This document shows positions 26,395 to 34,604 of a stretch of DNA of 64,000 nt, in pieces. How positions within the stretch are numbered: the stretch's first letter is position 1; each line of letters opens with the position of its first letter. The notes beneath the pieces are model-generated. The model was given only the letters and a program-made list of their open reading frames with translations. It made no database searches and had not been told where the DNA came from. The stretch is taken from positions 1-64,000 of the forward strand of contig JBCBUY010000005.1 of NCBI GenBank assembly GCA_039817885.1. The letters are read 5' to 3'. Origin of the DNA: CALLCD01 sp039817885 (lineage in GTDB: Bacteria > Pseudomonadota > Alphaproteobacteria > Caulobacterales > Hyphomonadaceae). A program made the position numbers and the translations under genes.

Positions 26395-26438
26395 AAAAAG
26401 AAAAAGGGCCCCCGGCCGCCGCGTTCTGCCGCGGCCGG
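26395..26438 (-). terminator. Terminator-like hairpin between the curlin genes
   Basis: On the minus strand the 8-bp GC-only stem (26431-26438 with 26412-26419, 11-base loop) is followed by GGGCCC and then TTTTTCTTTTT. It lies 22 bases past the stop of the large curlin and 36 bases before the small curlin start. The gap between stem and T-run makes it imperfect. It probably attenuates, so that the large curlin is made in excess. Confidence 0.5.
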
Positions 26439-26459
26439 AAGCGGATACTAAGTTAGCTC

Positions 26460-28142
26460 TTATGGAAGCTGGGAAACGTTAGCGACATTGCCGCCGCCGT
26501 TCTGTACGACGTTGATCACAGAGTCATTTGCCAACTGCGTAATGTTCGCGAAGTCGCCGTCACCAGTTTGGAAAACATGGATCGAGTTCCGGTGTCCGGC
26601 TTGTTGGATGTCAGCAAAGTTGTCATCAAGCTGCTCTAGGCTTATTGAATTATCACTGCCTTCTTGGCTGATTTCAGCGAAGTTACCGTCATCTTCCTGG
26701 AAAACACTGATCTCATTGCGGTCACCCGATTGCGAGATGATAGCCTCGTTGTTGGAACGGAAAAGAGATCCCGGTCCGCCTTGTATCAGTTGTACAGTCA
26801 GGTCACTACCAGGACCTTGAGTAATGGAAGCGTCATGGCCTTCACCTGTCTGCGCAACCTGGACAAGTCCGTTCGTCACGCCGATTTGCTCAACCATCAC
26901 AAAGTTAGCATTGGCATCTGTGAAACGGTGATCCTGCTCAACTTCAATCCGGCTATCGACCGTAGCGAAATCCTGAGAAAGATCGACAATGTTGGTGCCT
27001 TCTGGACCGGCTCCAAATTGAACATTCTGGTCGACAACGATGGTGCCGCCTGAACCGGCCTGGAAAACCGTGGCGTCATTTTCGACGTTTTCTTGTTCGA
27101 TGATCGTGCTGTTACCGTCACCAAACTGGTCCACATCTACAAAGTTCTGACCAACAGAATCGACATCATTTTGAAGGACATGCACTTCGCTATGATCAGC
27201 CCACTGCAATACGTCTGCGTTGTTGCCGTCGTTCCTTTGCTCAATATTCGTGGTGGAGCCATCGCCAAGTTGGTCAACGAAAGCAGTGTTTGCACCATCA
27301 ATACCAAGCGCAGGTGGTTCTTCGGATGACTGAAGAATATTCACTTCCAAATCCGAACCTGGACCCTGAATGACAAACGCATCGTTTGCCTCAGCAAGCG
27401 CCGCACCATCGAAACCGGTTTGTTGAATACGAACAACACCACCATCAAGTCCAAATCCCTGAATCACATCAGCGAAGTTACCATCGCTTTGCTGATCGAT
27501 ACGGGCATCCATACGGTCTGCTGAGCCTCCGAATTGATCGATAGACGCAAAATTATTCGTTGTGCCCGCATCGCTGGCACCTTGAACGATCAATGCGATC
27601 GACCCGTTCGTACCATCCTGCGAGACGAACGCTTCATTGCTCAGAGCACCGTCTTCTGGTGTATCCGAGAATTGGTGAACACTCGCGACGTTGCTAGGCC
27701 CACCATCGGCAACGTTGATCTGCTCAACCGTGGCCAGGTTTCCATTCCCATTTTGATCAACGACACCAAGATTAGTCGCGACATTGAAACTTCCTGGAGC
27801 ACCAAGGTCAGACTGAGTGATCGAAGCAGTGTTGTCATTACCAGTTTGGGTAAGCTGAGCTTGGTTCTGATCACCAGTCTGGCTGATGGCACCGTCGTTA
27901 ATAATGCCGCCCAAATTCGTCATTGTTTGTTCCAGATTCGCGGTCTGGCTTTGTGGATCATCTCCGAACAATGCGTCAGTTGGAAGTGGCTTATCGATTT
28001 CCGGAAGGTCCGGCTTGTCAGGATCCACGTCAAAAACCAATGGCGTTTTGTGTGGTTTCACGATCGGTGTTGTATCAGCAGCTGCAAGTGACATCGGCAG
28101 CGCCAATGCAAGTGCAGCAGTCATTAATAGTTTCGTGCGCAT
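26460..28142 (-). CDS. Large curlin repeat protein (major amyloid subunit)
   Basis: A 560-residue secreted protein, against about 150 for E. coli CsgA. The signal peptide (to about residue 22) is followed by a Pro/Lys/Asp-rich region (about 23-66) that may act as the secretion-targeting segment. About twenty imperfect 20-26 residue curlin repeats then run to the C-terminus, in the style of ISQTGDQNQAQLTQTG. Residues 55-65 (TDALFGDDPQS) nearly match a segment of CsgF. The start MRTKLLM follows AGGAGA. A structured leader of 270 bases precedes it. It is probably the main structural fibre subunit. Confidence 0.88.
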   Translation of the reverse strand: MRTKLLMTAALALALPMSLAAADTTPIVKPHKTPLVFDVDPDKPDLPEIDKPLPTDALFGDDPQSQTANLEQTMTNLGGIINDGAISQTGDQNQAQLTQTGNDNTASITQSDLGAPGSFNVATNLGVVDQNGNGNLATVEQINVADGGPSNVASVHQFSDTPEDGALSNEAFVSQDGTNGSIALIVQGASDAGTTNNFASIDQFGGSADRMDARIDQQSDGNFADVIQGFGLDGGVVRIQQTGFDGAALAEANDAFVIQGPGSDLEVNILQSSEEPPALGIDGANTAFVDQLGDGSTTNIEQRNDGNNADVLQWADHSEVHVLQNDVDSVGQNFVDVDQFGDGNSTIIEQENVENDATVFQAGSGGTIVVDQNVQFGAGPEGTNIVDLSQDFATVDSRIEVEQDHRFTDANANFVMVEQIGVTNGLVQVAQTGEGHDASITQGPGSDLTVQLIQGGPGSLFRSNNEAIISQSGDRNEISVFQEDDGNFAEISQEGSDNSISLEQLDDNFADIQQAGHRNSIHVFQTGDGDFANITQLANDSVINVVQNGGGNVANVSQLP

Positions 28143-28152
28143 TATACATCTC

Positions 28153-28255
28153 CTGAATTGCGCGTGCCTCGCAGAGGCACTACTATTCAGGGCGCAGCCA
28201 TTATGGCTGTCCCCGAGGAGGGGCCCGGTCTGAACCGTCAAACTCTGGCCGGGCC
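28153..28255 (-). promoter_or_regulatory. Structured 5' leader of the large curlin gene
   Basis: There are three inverted repeats in a row. The nearest to the gene is nested: CTGAAT/ATTCAG (28153-28158 with 28185-28190) around GTGCCTC/GAGGCAC (28164-28170 with 28174-28180). The second is CAGCCAT-T-ATGGCTG (28195-28209). The third is GGCCCGG/CCGGGCC (28222-28228 with 28249-28255). On the minus strand the outer arm of the first overlaps the first bases of the AGGAGA ribosome-binding site, so folding could limit translation or protect the mRNA end. Confidence 0.5.
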
Positions 28256-28411
28256 TCCCCTCACCCCTCCAAAAACCTGCGTCTGCAAGCTGTTGGGGAT
28301 CTCTGTTTCACCGATCTAACGCGCCTCTATGCCCTCTGGGCGCATCTGTTCGGCTTTAAATCTCGGTCCTTCTTTGTCTATCCTCTAATAGGTTCGTGTC
28401 TAATCTCGTGC

Positions 28412-29860
28412 TTAAGGCGGTGAAAGTGCCTGCCGCGCGGTCCGGGTGTCGCCCGTCTGCTCACCTGAATCTTCCGGAGTTTGTTCCGGGGCCGCGCCAT
28501 CGACGCCATATCCGGTCGCGCCTGTCAGACCGTCTCTGAGCGCCACCAGGCTTCGCGCCGTATCGGGCGTGATCTCCACTTGTCCTCGATTGTTCTGGTT
28601 GACCCCTTCGGTCGCCGCGATCGCCGCAAGCGCGTCTGCTAGCGCTCTATTGACCGGCGGCTGGGCAGTCGCCGCCGGAGCCTGCTGCTGCACGGGGGCG
28701 ACAGGTTCCACCCGCGCGGTCTGCACCGGAGCAGGCTGCGGTGGGTCCGCCTGAACCTGTTGGCGCACTGGCTCTGCAGATGGCGGCGTCGCTTTCGCTT
28801 GCGTTTCAACCCGCGCCGAGGCCTGGTTGGCCTGCGCGGTCTGCGAAGAAATCTGCTGCGGCTGGCGTTGTGGCTGCAGCGCGGCAAGACGCTGCGCTTC
28901 CTGCTGGTCACGCGTTTCCTTCAAGATCCGGTTCTGCTTACGAACATTTCCCGCGGCCGCAAAAAACTCATAGGGAAGAATATCATTGTACCGCTCATTA
29001 AATGCCGGCGCATATGCTGTGCGGTAGTGATTAACTGCAGCGTCGCCAGCAGCCTGGTCCTTGAACGCCCATAATCCCAGCTCAGCGCCTTCGACCACCA
29101 TACCGTACACGGCCTTCTCCAAGGCCTGACGAACGGCAAGATGGCGCGGCTGGTTCATTGTGATACCCGCCTCGGCTTCAAGAAGCTCCTGAAAAGAAAC
29201 AAACCGAAACGCATTGCCTTGCACAGCGATCGACGCGATCCGCTGTTCCGAACTGATAGAGATCAGCACTTCGCCCGTCTTTACACTGACAGCACGCAAA
29301 TAGATCGAAACGGCGTCTTCTCGATACTCCGTATTCCCGCCGATGCCGAGATACCGCGCCCCAGCTCCGCCAGTGATCGTATTCGTATCGAACCCTGTAA
29401 TCGCCCCTTCAATCAGGATACCGGCAAACTTGAGCGCCGGAAGTGCCTCTCGGTTCAACTCTTCTTCTCCGAGATACCGACGACGCATATCGAGGATGAT
29501 CTGGCGTTCTCTCAAAAGATTTTGAAGGTTTTCCCGCTCAATCACCGAAAACCACCGACGGTTCCCAGCATCCTGAAGGGCTTTGATAAGAATTGGTGTC
29601 GGACCTTGCGTCACGGCCCGGGATAAGTTCTGACCTGTCGCACTCGGCTGGAAAGCGCCGGTCTCATCTGCGAGCCCGTACACAGCGACAGGTATGGGAG
29701 CTTGAGGGCCCGGCAACCATTTCAGCGTATGTTCCGTGACCGTAACCGGATTCAGCTCCGCATCCGCCAATCGCATCTCTGGTCGGAAGCCCGGCGTCGC
29801 ACACCCTGACAGAGCGACAAACGCGACAATCGCTACCAAGCTATTCACTACGAACTTCAT
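28412..29860 (-). CDS. csgG: Curli secretion pore CsgG, with long C-terminal extension
   Basis: Outer-membrane lipoprotein forming the nonameric curli export channel. The signal peptide ends at ALSGC. The region to about residue 290 follows E. coli CsgG throughout (LPGPQAPIPVAVYGLADETG, WFSVIERENLQNLL, GARYLGIGGNTEYR, ELGLWAF). In the constriction loop, by hand alignment, the Asn is kept but Phe56 is Leu and Tyr51 is not aromatic. The protein has 482 residues rather than about 277. The extra part is Gln/Pro/Ala-rich, and its location after the pore is unknown. It lies 31 bases after csgF. Confidence 0.93.
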   Translation of the reverse strand: MKFVVNSLVAIVAFVALSGCATPGFRPEMRLADAELNPVTVTEHTLKWLPGPQAPIPVAVYGLADETGAFQPSATGQNLSRAVTQGPTPILIKALQDAGNRRWFSVIERENLQNLLRERQIILDMRRRYLGEEELNREALPALKFAGILIEGAITGFDTNTITGGAGARYLGIGGNTEYREDAVSIYLRAVSVKTGEVLISISSEQRIASIAVQGNAFRFVSFQELLEAEAGITMNQPRHLAVRQALEKAVYGMVVEGAELGLWAFKDQAAGDAAVNHYRTAYAPAFNERYNDILPYEFFAAAGNVRKQNRILKETRDQQEAQRLAALQPQRQPQQISSQTAQANQASARVETQAKATPPSAEPVRQQVQADPPQPAPVQTARVEPVAPVQQQAPAATAQPPVNRALADALAAIAATEGVNQNNRGQVEITPDTARSLVALRDGLTGATGYGVDGAAPEQTPEDSGEQTGDTRTARQALSPP

Positions 29861-29891
29861 TCTACCACCCCCTATTGGCAGGCCTCATCCC

Positions 29892-30323
29892 TCAATTGGC
29901 TTGGAAAATCGGAAGGATAATTTCAGTCGTCTGACCAGTGGCCGCATCGAAGACTTCGATCGTCACACTATCTAAAGTCCGCTCAAACATGATGCTCTGA
30001 TCGTCAAACTGCACGACACCGCTCTCTTGAGGGTTGTCGCCAAAGATCGCATCAGTCACTTCTCGCGCCAAACCAGACAACAAACGGCTTTCCAATTGTC
30101 GAAGAAAAAGCTCAGCCTGCGTCGTTTCCATCATCTCATCCATCGGCGGCTCAGTATCGTCCTGCGCCGTGGCAATGCCGAGAAGATGTGCTGAGTTGAA
30201 TGGGTTACCGCCGAAAGACGGATTGACGGGTTCGTAAACGAGATCTTGAGCGCTCGCCATAGCCCCCGCCATGACTGCACTTGTTAGCAAAGCGAATAGT
30301 CCACCAATACGCCCGACTGCCAT
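29892..30323 (-). CDS. csgF: Curli assembly factor CsgF
   Basis: A 143-residue exported protein; the signal peptide ends near ASA-QDLV. The mature N-terminus VYEPVNPSFGGNPFNSAHLL matches the CsgF segment that plugs into CsgG and narrows the pore. The C-terminus TGQTTEIILPIF matches the family end. The middle carries TDAIFGDNPQE (residues 90-100), shared with the large curlin. The start is behind AGGAGA. It is the first gene of the run csgF, csgG, curlin, curlin, unknown. Neither csgE nor csgD is in the window. Confidence 0.88.
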   Translation of the reverse strand: MAVGRIGGLFALLTSAVMAGAMASAQDLVYEPVNPSFGGNPFNSAHLLGIATAQDDTEPPMDEMMETTQAELFLRQLESRLLSGLAREVTDAIFGDNPQESGVVQFDDQSIMFERTLDSVTIEVFDAATGQTTEIILPIFQAN

Positions 30324-31088
30324 TCTGCCGTCTCCTGATTTTTTGATCCCCGAGGTGTAATCCCCAATACGGATTAAACATTTAGTAAGGATGAGGTCAA
30401 TCACCCAAAATTGTTTTTTATCTTTGTACTGACTACTAGATGCAACAGCTCTCATGCCGTCCAACGCGAGGCGGCGAAATGTTTGGAATTAGATTGTTTG
30501 TCCCCAGACAATTGAATTTTTAGTTCGCACTTCCCCTACTATACTCAACTCCACATGACTGGATCGTAACCAACATCAAAAACTCATTGAGAGCCGCACA
30601 GATCCGACGCCGAATACTCCCTGACACACCACACTGATCGTGCGTCTCTTCCAGCAACTTACGTGCCAACGAATTCCGTGTGATGTCGTCCGTCCGGTTG
30701 GAGAATTTTGAGATCGAGTGCAGAGCGAATGCCCTACAATGTACTGTATGCAGAGCACCGGCGAGACCTCAACTTAGACACATTGTCTAATCGTCTCGCA
30801 TTTTCAATGTCGTGAGAGCGACTCTACTTTTGAAAGAACCTAGATCTCGTATGTTCCGGCAGATATCTGCCACGTCCCCAACGAGTCGGTTTTCTACCTC
30901 CCCTGCTGCGTATCCCCTAATATTGAAAAAGGATTAACATCAAACAGCAGACACCCGCAATCCCCTTTGGTTTCTTTCCGGACAAATTACCAAAACTAAA
31001 CTGGTGGCATCGAGCAGCTTAAAGCCGTTGGCGGCGGCTGCGATAGCCGCTACATGCCCGCCAACACGCTTACAGGGAATGCTCAGCC
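30324..31088. other. Intergenic region between csgF and cysD
   Basis: About 765 bases without a confident gene. It should hold the curli promoter on the minus strand and the cysD promoter on the plus strand. Minus-strand translation of about 30535-30770 gives an open stretch containing TDDITRNSLARKLLEETHDQ. This looks protein-like but has no start codon with a ribosome-binding site, and might be a gene remnant. A nested inverted repeat lies at 30761-30799. The segments 30360-30560 and 30880-31000 are A+T-rich. Confidence 0.5.
30761..30799. repeat. Nested inverted repeat
   Basis: GCGAGAC (30761-30767) pairs with GTCTCGC (30793-30799). Inside it, TTAGACA (30774-30780) pairs with TGTCTAA (30784-30790) around CAT. 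All arms are perfect. On the plus strand it is followed by ATTTTC. It could be a terminator, an operator or the end of a decayed element. Confidence 0.45.
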
Positions 31089-31991
31089 TTGACCCCACTT
31101 ACACATCTCGATCGGCTCGAAGCCGAGAGTATACACATCATCCGCGAAGTTGCCGCCGAGGCGGACCATCCCGTCATGCTCTACTCGGTTGGCAAAGACT
31201 CCGCGGTCATGCTGCATCTCGCCGTTAAGGCCTTCTACCCATCTAAGCCACCGTTTCCCTTGATGCATGTCGATACGACCTGGAAGTTTCGTGAGATGAT
31301 CGAATTCCGAGATCGCAAAGCAAAAGATCTCGGCATGGAGTTAATTGTCCACACCAATCAAGAGGGTGTCGACGCCGGCGTTGGTCCATTCTCTCACGGG
31401 TCAGCCGTGCACACCGACATCATGAAGACCCAAGCCCTGAAACAAGCCCTGGATAAACACAAATTCGACGCGGCCTTTGGGGGTGCGCGCCGGGATGAAG
31501 AAAAGTCGCGCGCCAAGGAACGTGTATTCTCATTCAGGACAGCAGAGCATCGCTGGGATCCAAAGAACCAGCGTCCTGAACTGTGGAATCTCTACAACGC
31601 GCGCATCAAGCAAGGCGAAAGCATACGTGCCTTCCCCCTCTCCAATTGGACCGAGCTCGATATCTGGCAGTACATAAGACGCGAACAGATCGAACTGGTA
31701 CCGCTCTACTTCGCTGCCCCTCGCCCCGTTGTCGAATGGGAGGGAGCTCAGATCATGGTGGACGATGACCGAATGCCGAAGGATCTGCGCGACACGGCCG
31801 TCACCAAATCTGTCCGCTTTCGAACACTGGGCTGCTATCCACTCACCGGCGCTGTTGAGTCCACGGCCGACACGCTCGAAGACGTGATCCAGGAAATGCT
31901 GCTCACCACATCATCTGAACGCCAGGGACGCGTGATTGACCGCGACCAGTCCGCCTCGATGGAAAAGAAAAAACAGGAAGGCTATTTCTAA
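31089..31991 (+). CDS. cysD: Sulfate adenylyltransferase subunit 2
   Basis: ATP sulfurylase catalytic subunit making adenosine phosphosulfate from ATP and sulfate; 300 residues. It has the PP-loop motif YSVGKDSAVMLHLA (about residues 32-45) and the family segments GGARRDEEKSRAKERVFS and PLTGAVES. No in-frame ATG fits the conserved N-terminus, so a TTG start behind ACAGGGA is the best choice. Its stop overlaps the cysN start (TAATG). Confidence 0.95.
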   Translation: MTPLTHLDRLEAESIHIIREVAAEADHPVMLYSVGKDSAVMLHLAVKAFYPSKPPFPLMHVDTTWKFREMIEFRDRKAKDLGMELIVHTNQEGVDAGVGPFSHGSAVHTDIMKTQALKQALDKHKFDAAFGGARRDEEKSRAKERVFSFRTAEHRWDPKNQRPELWNLYNARIKQGESIRAFPLSNWTELDIWQYIRREQIELVPLYFAAPRPVVEWEGAQIMVDDDRMPKDLRDTAVTKSVRFRTLGCYPLTGAVESTADTLEDVIQEMLLTTSSERQGRVIDRDQSASMEKKKQEGYF

Positions 31992-33898
31992 TGGCCCATA
32001 TCGATGACCTGATCGCCACAGATATTGGCGCATATCTCGAAGCCCATGAGCAAAAGTCGCTATTGCGCTTTATCACTTGCGGGTCCGTCGATGATGGCAA
32101 GTCCACACTGATCGGCCGCCTGCTTTATGATTCAAAGATGATCCTCGAAGACCAGCTCGAAGCTCTGGAGAGGGATTCGAAGAAGCAGGGCACTCAAGGG
32201 GAGAACATCGACTTTGCCCTTCTGGTCGACGGTCTCGCCGCTGAAAGAGAACAAGGCATTACCATCGACGTCGCCTATCGCTTCTTCTCGACAGACAAAC
32301 GAAAATTCATCGTCGCCGACACGCCGGGCCACGAACAGTATACACGCAACATGGCCACCGGCGCATCAACGGCGGACCTCGCCATCCTGCTGATCGATGC
32401 CCGCCGGGGTGTGCTGACCCAAACACGCCGCCACGCCTTTATTGTCTCTTCCCTCGGCATTCGCCGCCTGGTTCTCGCGGTCAACAAGATGGACCTCGTG
32501 GATTACTCTGAGGAGGTCTTCACAAACATCGTCGCCGATTTCGAAGCCTTCGCAGCCGAACTCTCTCCCGATATCGAGATCACGGCGATCCCAATGTCAG
32601 CCCTGGCCGGCGACAATATCACCGCCCCTCTTGGCAACACGCCCTGGTACACCGACGCGAGTTTGATGCAGCATCTCGAAACAGTATCGGTTGGAGACAA
32701 GCGGGCGGCGGGGCCCTTCCGTATGCCGGTTCAATGGGTGAACCGCCCAGATCTCGATTTCAGAGGCTTTTCGGGCCAAATCGCCTCAGGAACCATCCGG
32801 CCAGGAGACCGGATCAAGACACTTCCAAGCGCCAAGGAATCTGCGGTATCGCGCATCGTCACATATGGCGGCGACCTGGACGAAGCTGGTCCGGGCCAGT
32901 CCATCACCCTGACTCTCGAAGATGAAATCGACTCCTCTCGTGGAGATGTCATCGTATCTGCGGATCGTCCGGCAGAAGTGTCCGATCAGTTCCAAACCCG
33001 CATCTTGTGGATGTCCGATGACGCAATGCTACCGGGCCGCCGCTATCTCATGAAGATCGGTGCCAAAACGGTGACCGCCACAGTCAACGCGCCCAAATAC
33101 GGCATCGACATCAACACATTGAAGCAGCGTCCGGCCAAGACCCTGGCCCTCAATGAGATCGGTGTCTGTACCCTGTCTCTCGATCAAGCCATCGCCTTTG
33201 ACCCCTATGACGAAATCCGCGAGATGGGTGGCTTTATCCTGATTGATCGTCTGTCGAACAACACGGTTGGCCTCGGCCTTATCGACTTCGCTTTGCGCCG
33301 AGCCGCCAATATTCACTGGCAGGCGCTCGACATCGACCGCAATGCACTTGCCGAGCAGAAAGGCCAGCGCGCAGCTGTCCTATGGTTCACCGGTCTCTCT
33401 GGGTCAGGCAAGTCAACCATCGCCAACGCCCTTCAGAAACAGCTTTACGCCATGGGCCGGCACACTTTCGTTCTGGACGGAGATAATGTTCGCCATGGCC
33501 TCAACCGAGACCTCGGCTTTACCGATGCAGACCGTGTCGAGAATATCCGCCGTGTCGCCAATGTCGCGAAACTCATGTCCGATGCTGGTTTGATCACCCT
33601 GGTATCGTTCATCTCGCCCTTCCGATCGGAGCGCCGCATGGCCAGAAATCTGATGAGCGAGGGAGAATATGTCGAAATCTTCGTGGACACACCGTTGAGT
33701 GTCGCTGAAGACCGCGACGTCAAAGGTCTGTACAAAAAGGCGCGCGCCGGAGAGATCACGAACTTTACCGGCATTGACAGCCCTTATGAACCGCCTCTCG
33801 AACCAGAGATCCGTATCAACACCGTCGACAACTCACCGGACGCGGCAGCTGAGCAGATTATCGAATGGCTAACAGCAAACGGATTTCTCGAAAACTAG
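31991..33898 (+). CDS. cysN: CysN/CysC fusion: ATP sulfurylase GTPase subunit and APS kinase
   Basis: A 635-residue bifunctional protein (also called CysNC or NodQ). The N-terminal GTPase (GSVDDGKSTLIGRLL, DTPGHEQYTRNM, NKMDL) drives the cysD reaction. From about residue 455 a CysC domain (FTGLSGSGKSTIANAL) phosphorylates APS to PAPS. It is translationally coupled to cysD. No PAPS reductase or sulfate transporter is next to it, so the PAPS may serve either assimilation or sulfation. Confidence 0.96.
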   Translation: MAHIDDLIATDIGAYLEAHEQKSLLRFITCGSVDDGKSTLIGRLLYDSKMILEDQLEALERDSKKQGTQGENIDFALLVDGLAAEREQGITIDVAYRFFSTDKRKFIVADTPGHEQYTRNMATGASTADLAILLIDARRGVLTQTRRHAFIVSSLGIRRLVLAVNKMDLVDYSEEVFTNIVADFEAFAAELSPDIEITAIPMSALAGDNITAPLGNTPWYTDASLMQHLETVSVGDKRAAGPFRMPVQWVNRPDLDFRGFSGQIASGTIRPGDRIKTLPSAKESAVSRIVTYGGDLDEAGPGQSITLTLEDEIDSSRGDVIVSADRPAEVSDQFQTRILWMSDDAMLPGRRYLMKIGAKTVTATVNAPKYGIDINTLKQRPAKTLALNEIGVCTLSLDQAIAFDPYDEIREMGGFILIDRLSNNTVGLGLIDFALRRAANIHWQALDIDRNALAEQKGQRAAVLWFTGLSGSGKSTIANALQKQLYAMGRHTFVLDGDNVRHGLNRDLGFTDADRVENIRRVANVAKLMSDAGLITLVSFISPFRSERRMARNLMSEGEYVEIFVDTPLSVAEDRDVKGLYKKARAGEITNFTGIDSPYEPPLEPEIRINTVDNSPDAAAEQIIEWLTANGFLEN

Positions 33899-33909
33899 GT
33901 GCGGCTCTG

Positions 33910-34596
33910 TCAGCCAAGCCTGAACACAACAGAGTGATTGTTCTTCGGCATGGGGATGATCTCTGACAATGCGAGCCCGGACCTCTCGGCCACTGGCAAC
34001 AGGTCGAGATAAATATCACGCACCCCCCAACTGGGATCGCGCCGTTTCAGATCCTCGTCGAAACGCCGGTTACTATCTGCCATCTCACCATGCCGAGCGA
34101 ATGGTCCGTAGAGAAATAGGCGTCCACCTTTATGGAGCAGACGGCCCGCCGCCGCCAGCAATCCCTCGGTCACCGAGAACGGAGAAATGTGGATGACATT
34201 GGCCGAGAATAATCCGTCGAACCGCAGCGCTTCCAACTCATCCCCCCAACACCCTTTCGTCGCATCCACCGTATATGGACCGAACAGACCCGCCCTCCCC
34301 ACATGCTCTATCCAGGCGGCGATGCTATCCCGCGCGCCCTCATCATAATCGGAGAAAAACCACGATAGCTCGGGGAACAGATCCGTGAAGAACACACCAT
34401 GCTCACCCGAACCTGATCCGATTTCGAGGACCGCCCCGGAGCGCGGCATAACCTTCTGATAGATCTCTGCGATGGCGTCTCGGTTGCGGGCAACCGACGG
34501 AGAGAATCGCCGCGCGCCATCCCCTTCTTGCGCTTCAAGCGTAACGGGCCGACCATCCGAACCTTTCGGATATGCCGCATTCTCGTCCTGCGCCAT
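33910..34596 (-). CDS. DUF938 SAM-dependent methyltransferase
   Basis: A 228-residue Rossmann-type methyltransferase of the DUF938 family. The SAM-binding motif is VLEIGSGSGEHGVFF near residue 56. The family markers NVIHISPF and YGPFARHGEMADSNRRFDEDL are present. Substrate unknown. It converges on cysNC (11 bases apart) and sits 8 bases downstream of the acyl-CoA ligase stop, probably in the same transcript. Confidence 0.87.
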   Translation of the reverse strand: MAQDENAAYPKGSDGRPVTLEAQEGDGARRFSPSVARNRDAIAEIYQKVMPRSGAVLEIGSGSGEHGVFFTDLFPELSWFFSDYDEGARDSIAAWIEHVGRAGLFGPYTVDATKGCWGDELEALRFDGLFSANVIHISPFSVTEGLLAAAGRLLHKGGRLFLYGPFARHGEMADSNRRFDEDLKRRDPSWGVRDIYLDLLPVAERSGLALSEIIPMPKNNHSVVFRLG

Positions 34597-34604
34597 GCGC
34601 CGAG

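Noticed and set aside
25538..28142. Curlin repeats considered as a CRISPR array or tandem DNA repeat
   Set aside because: The repetition is at protein level with variable spacing and divergent codons, inside two open frames with signal peptides.
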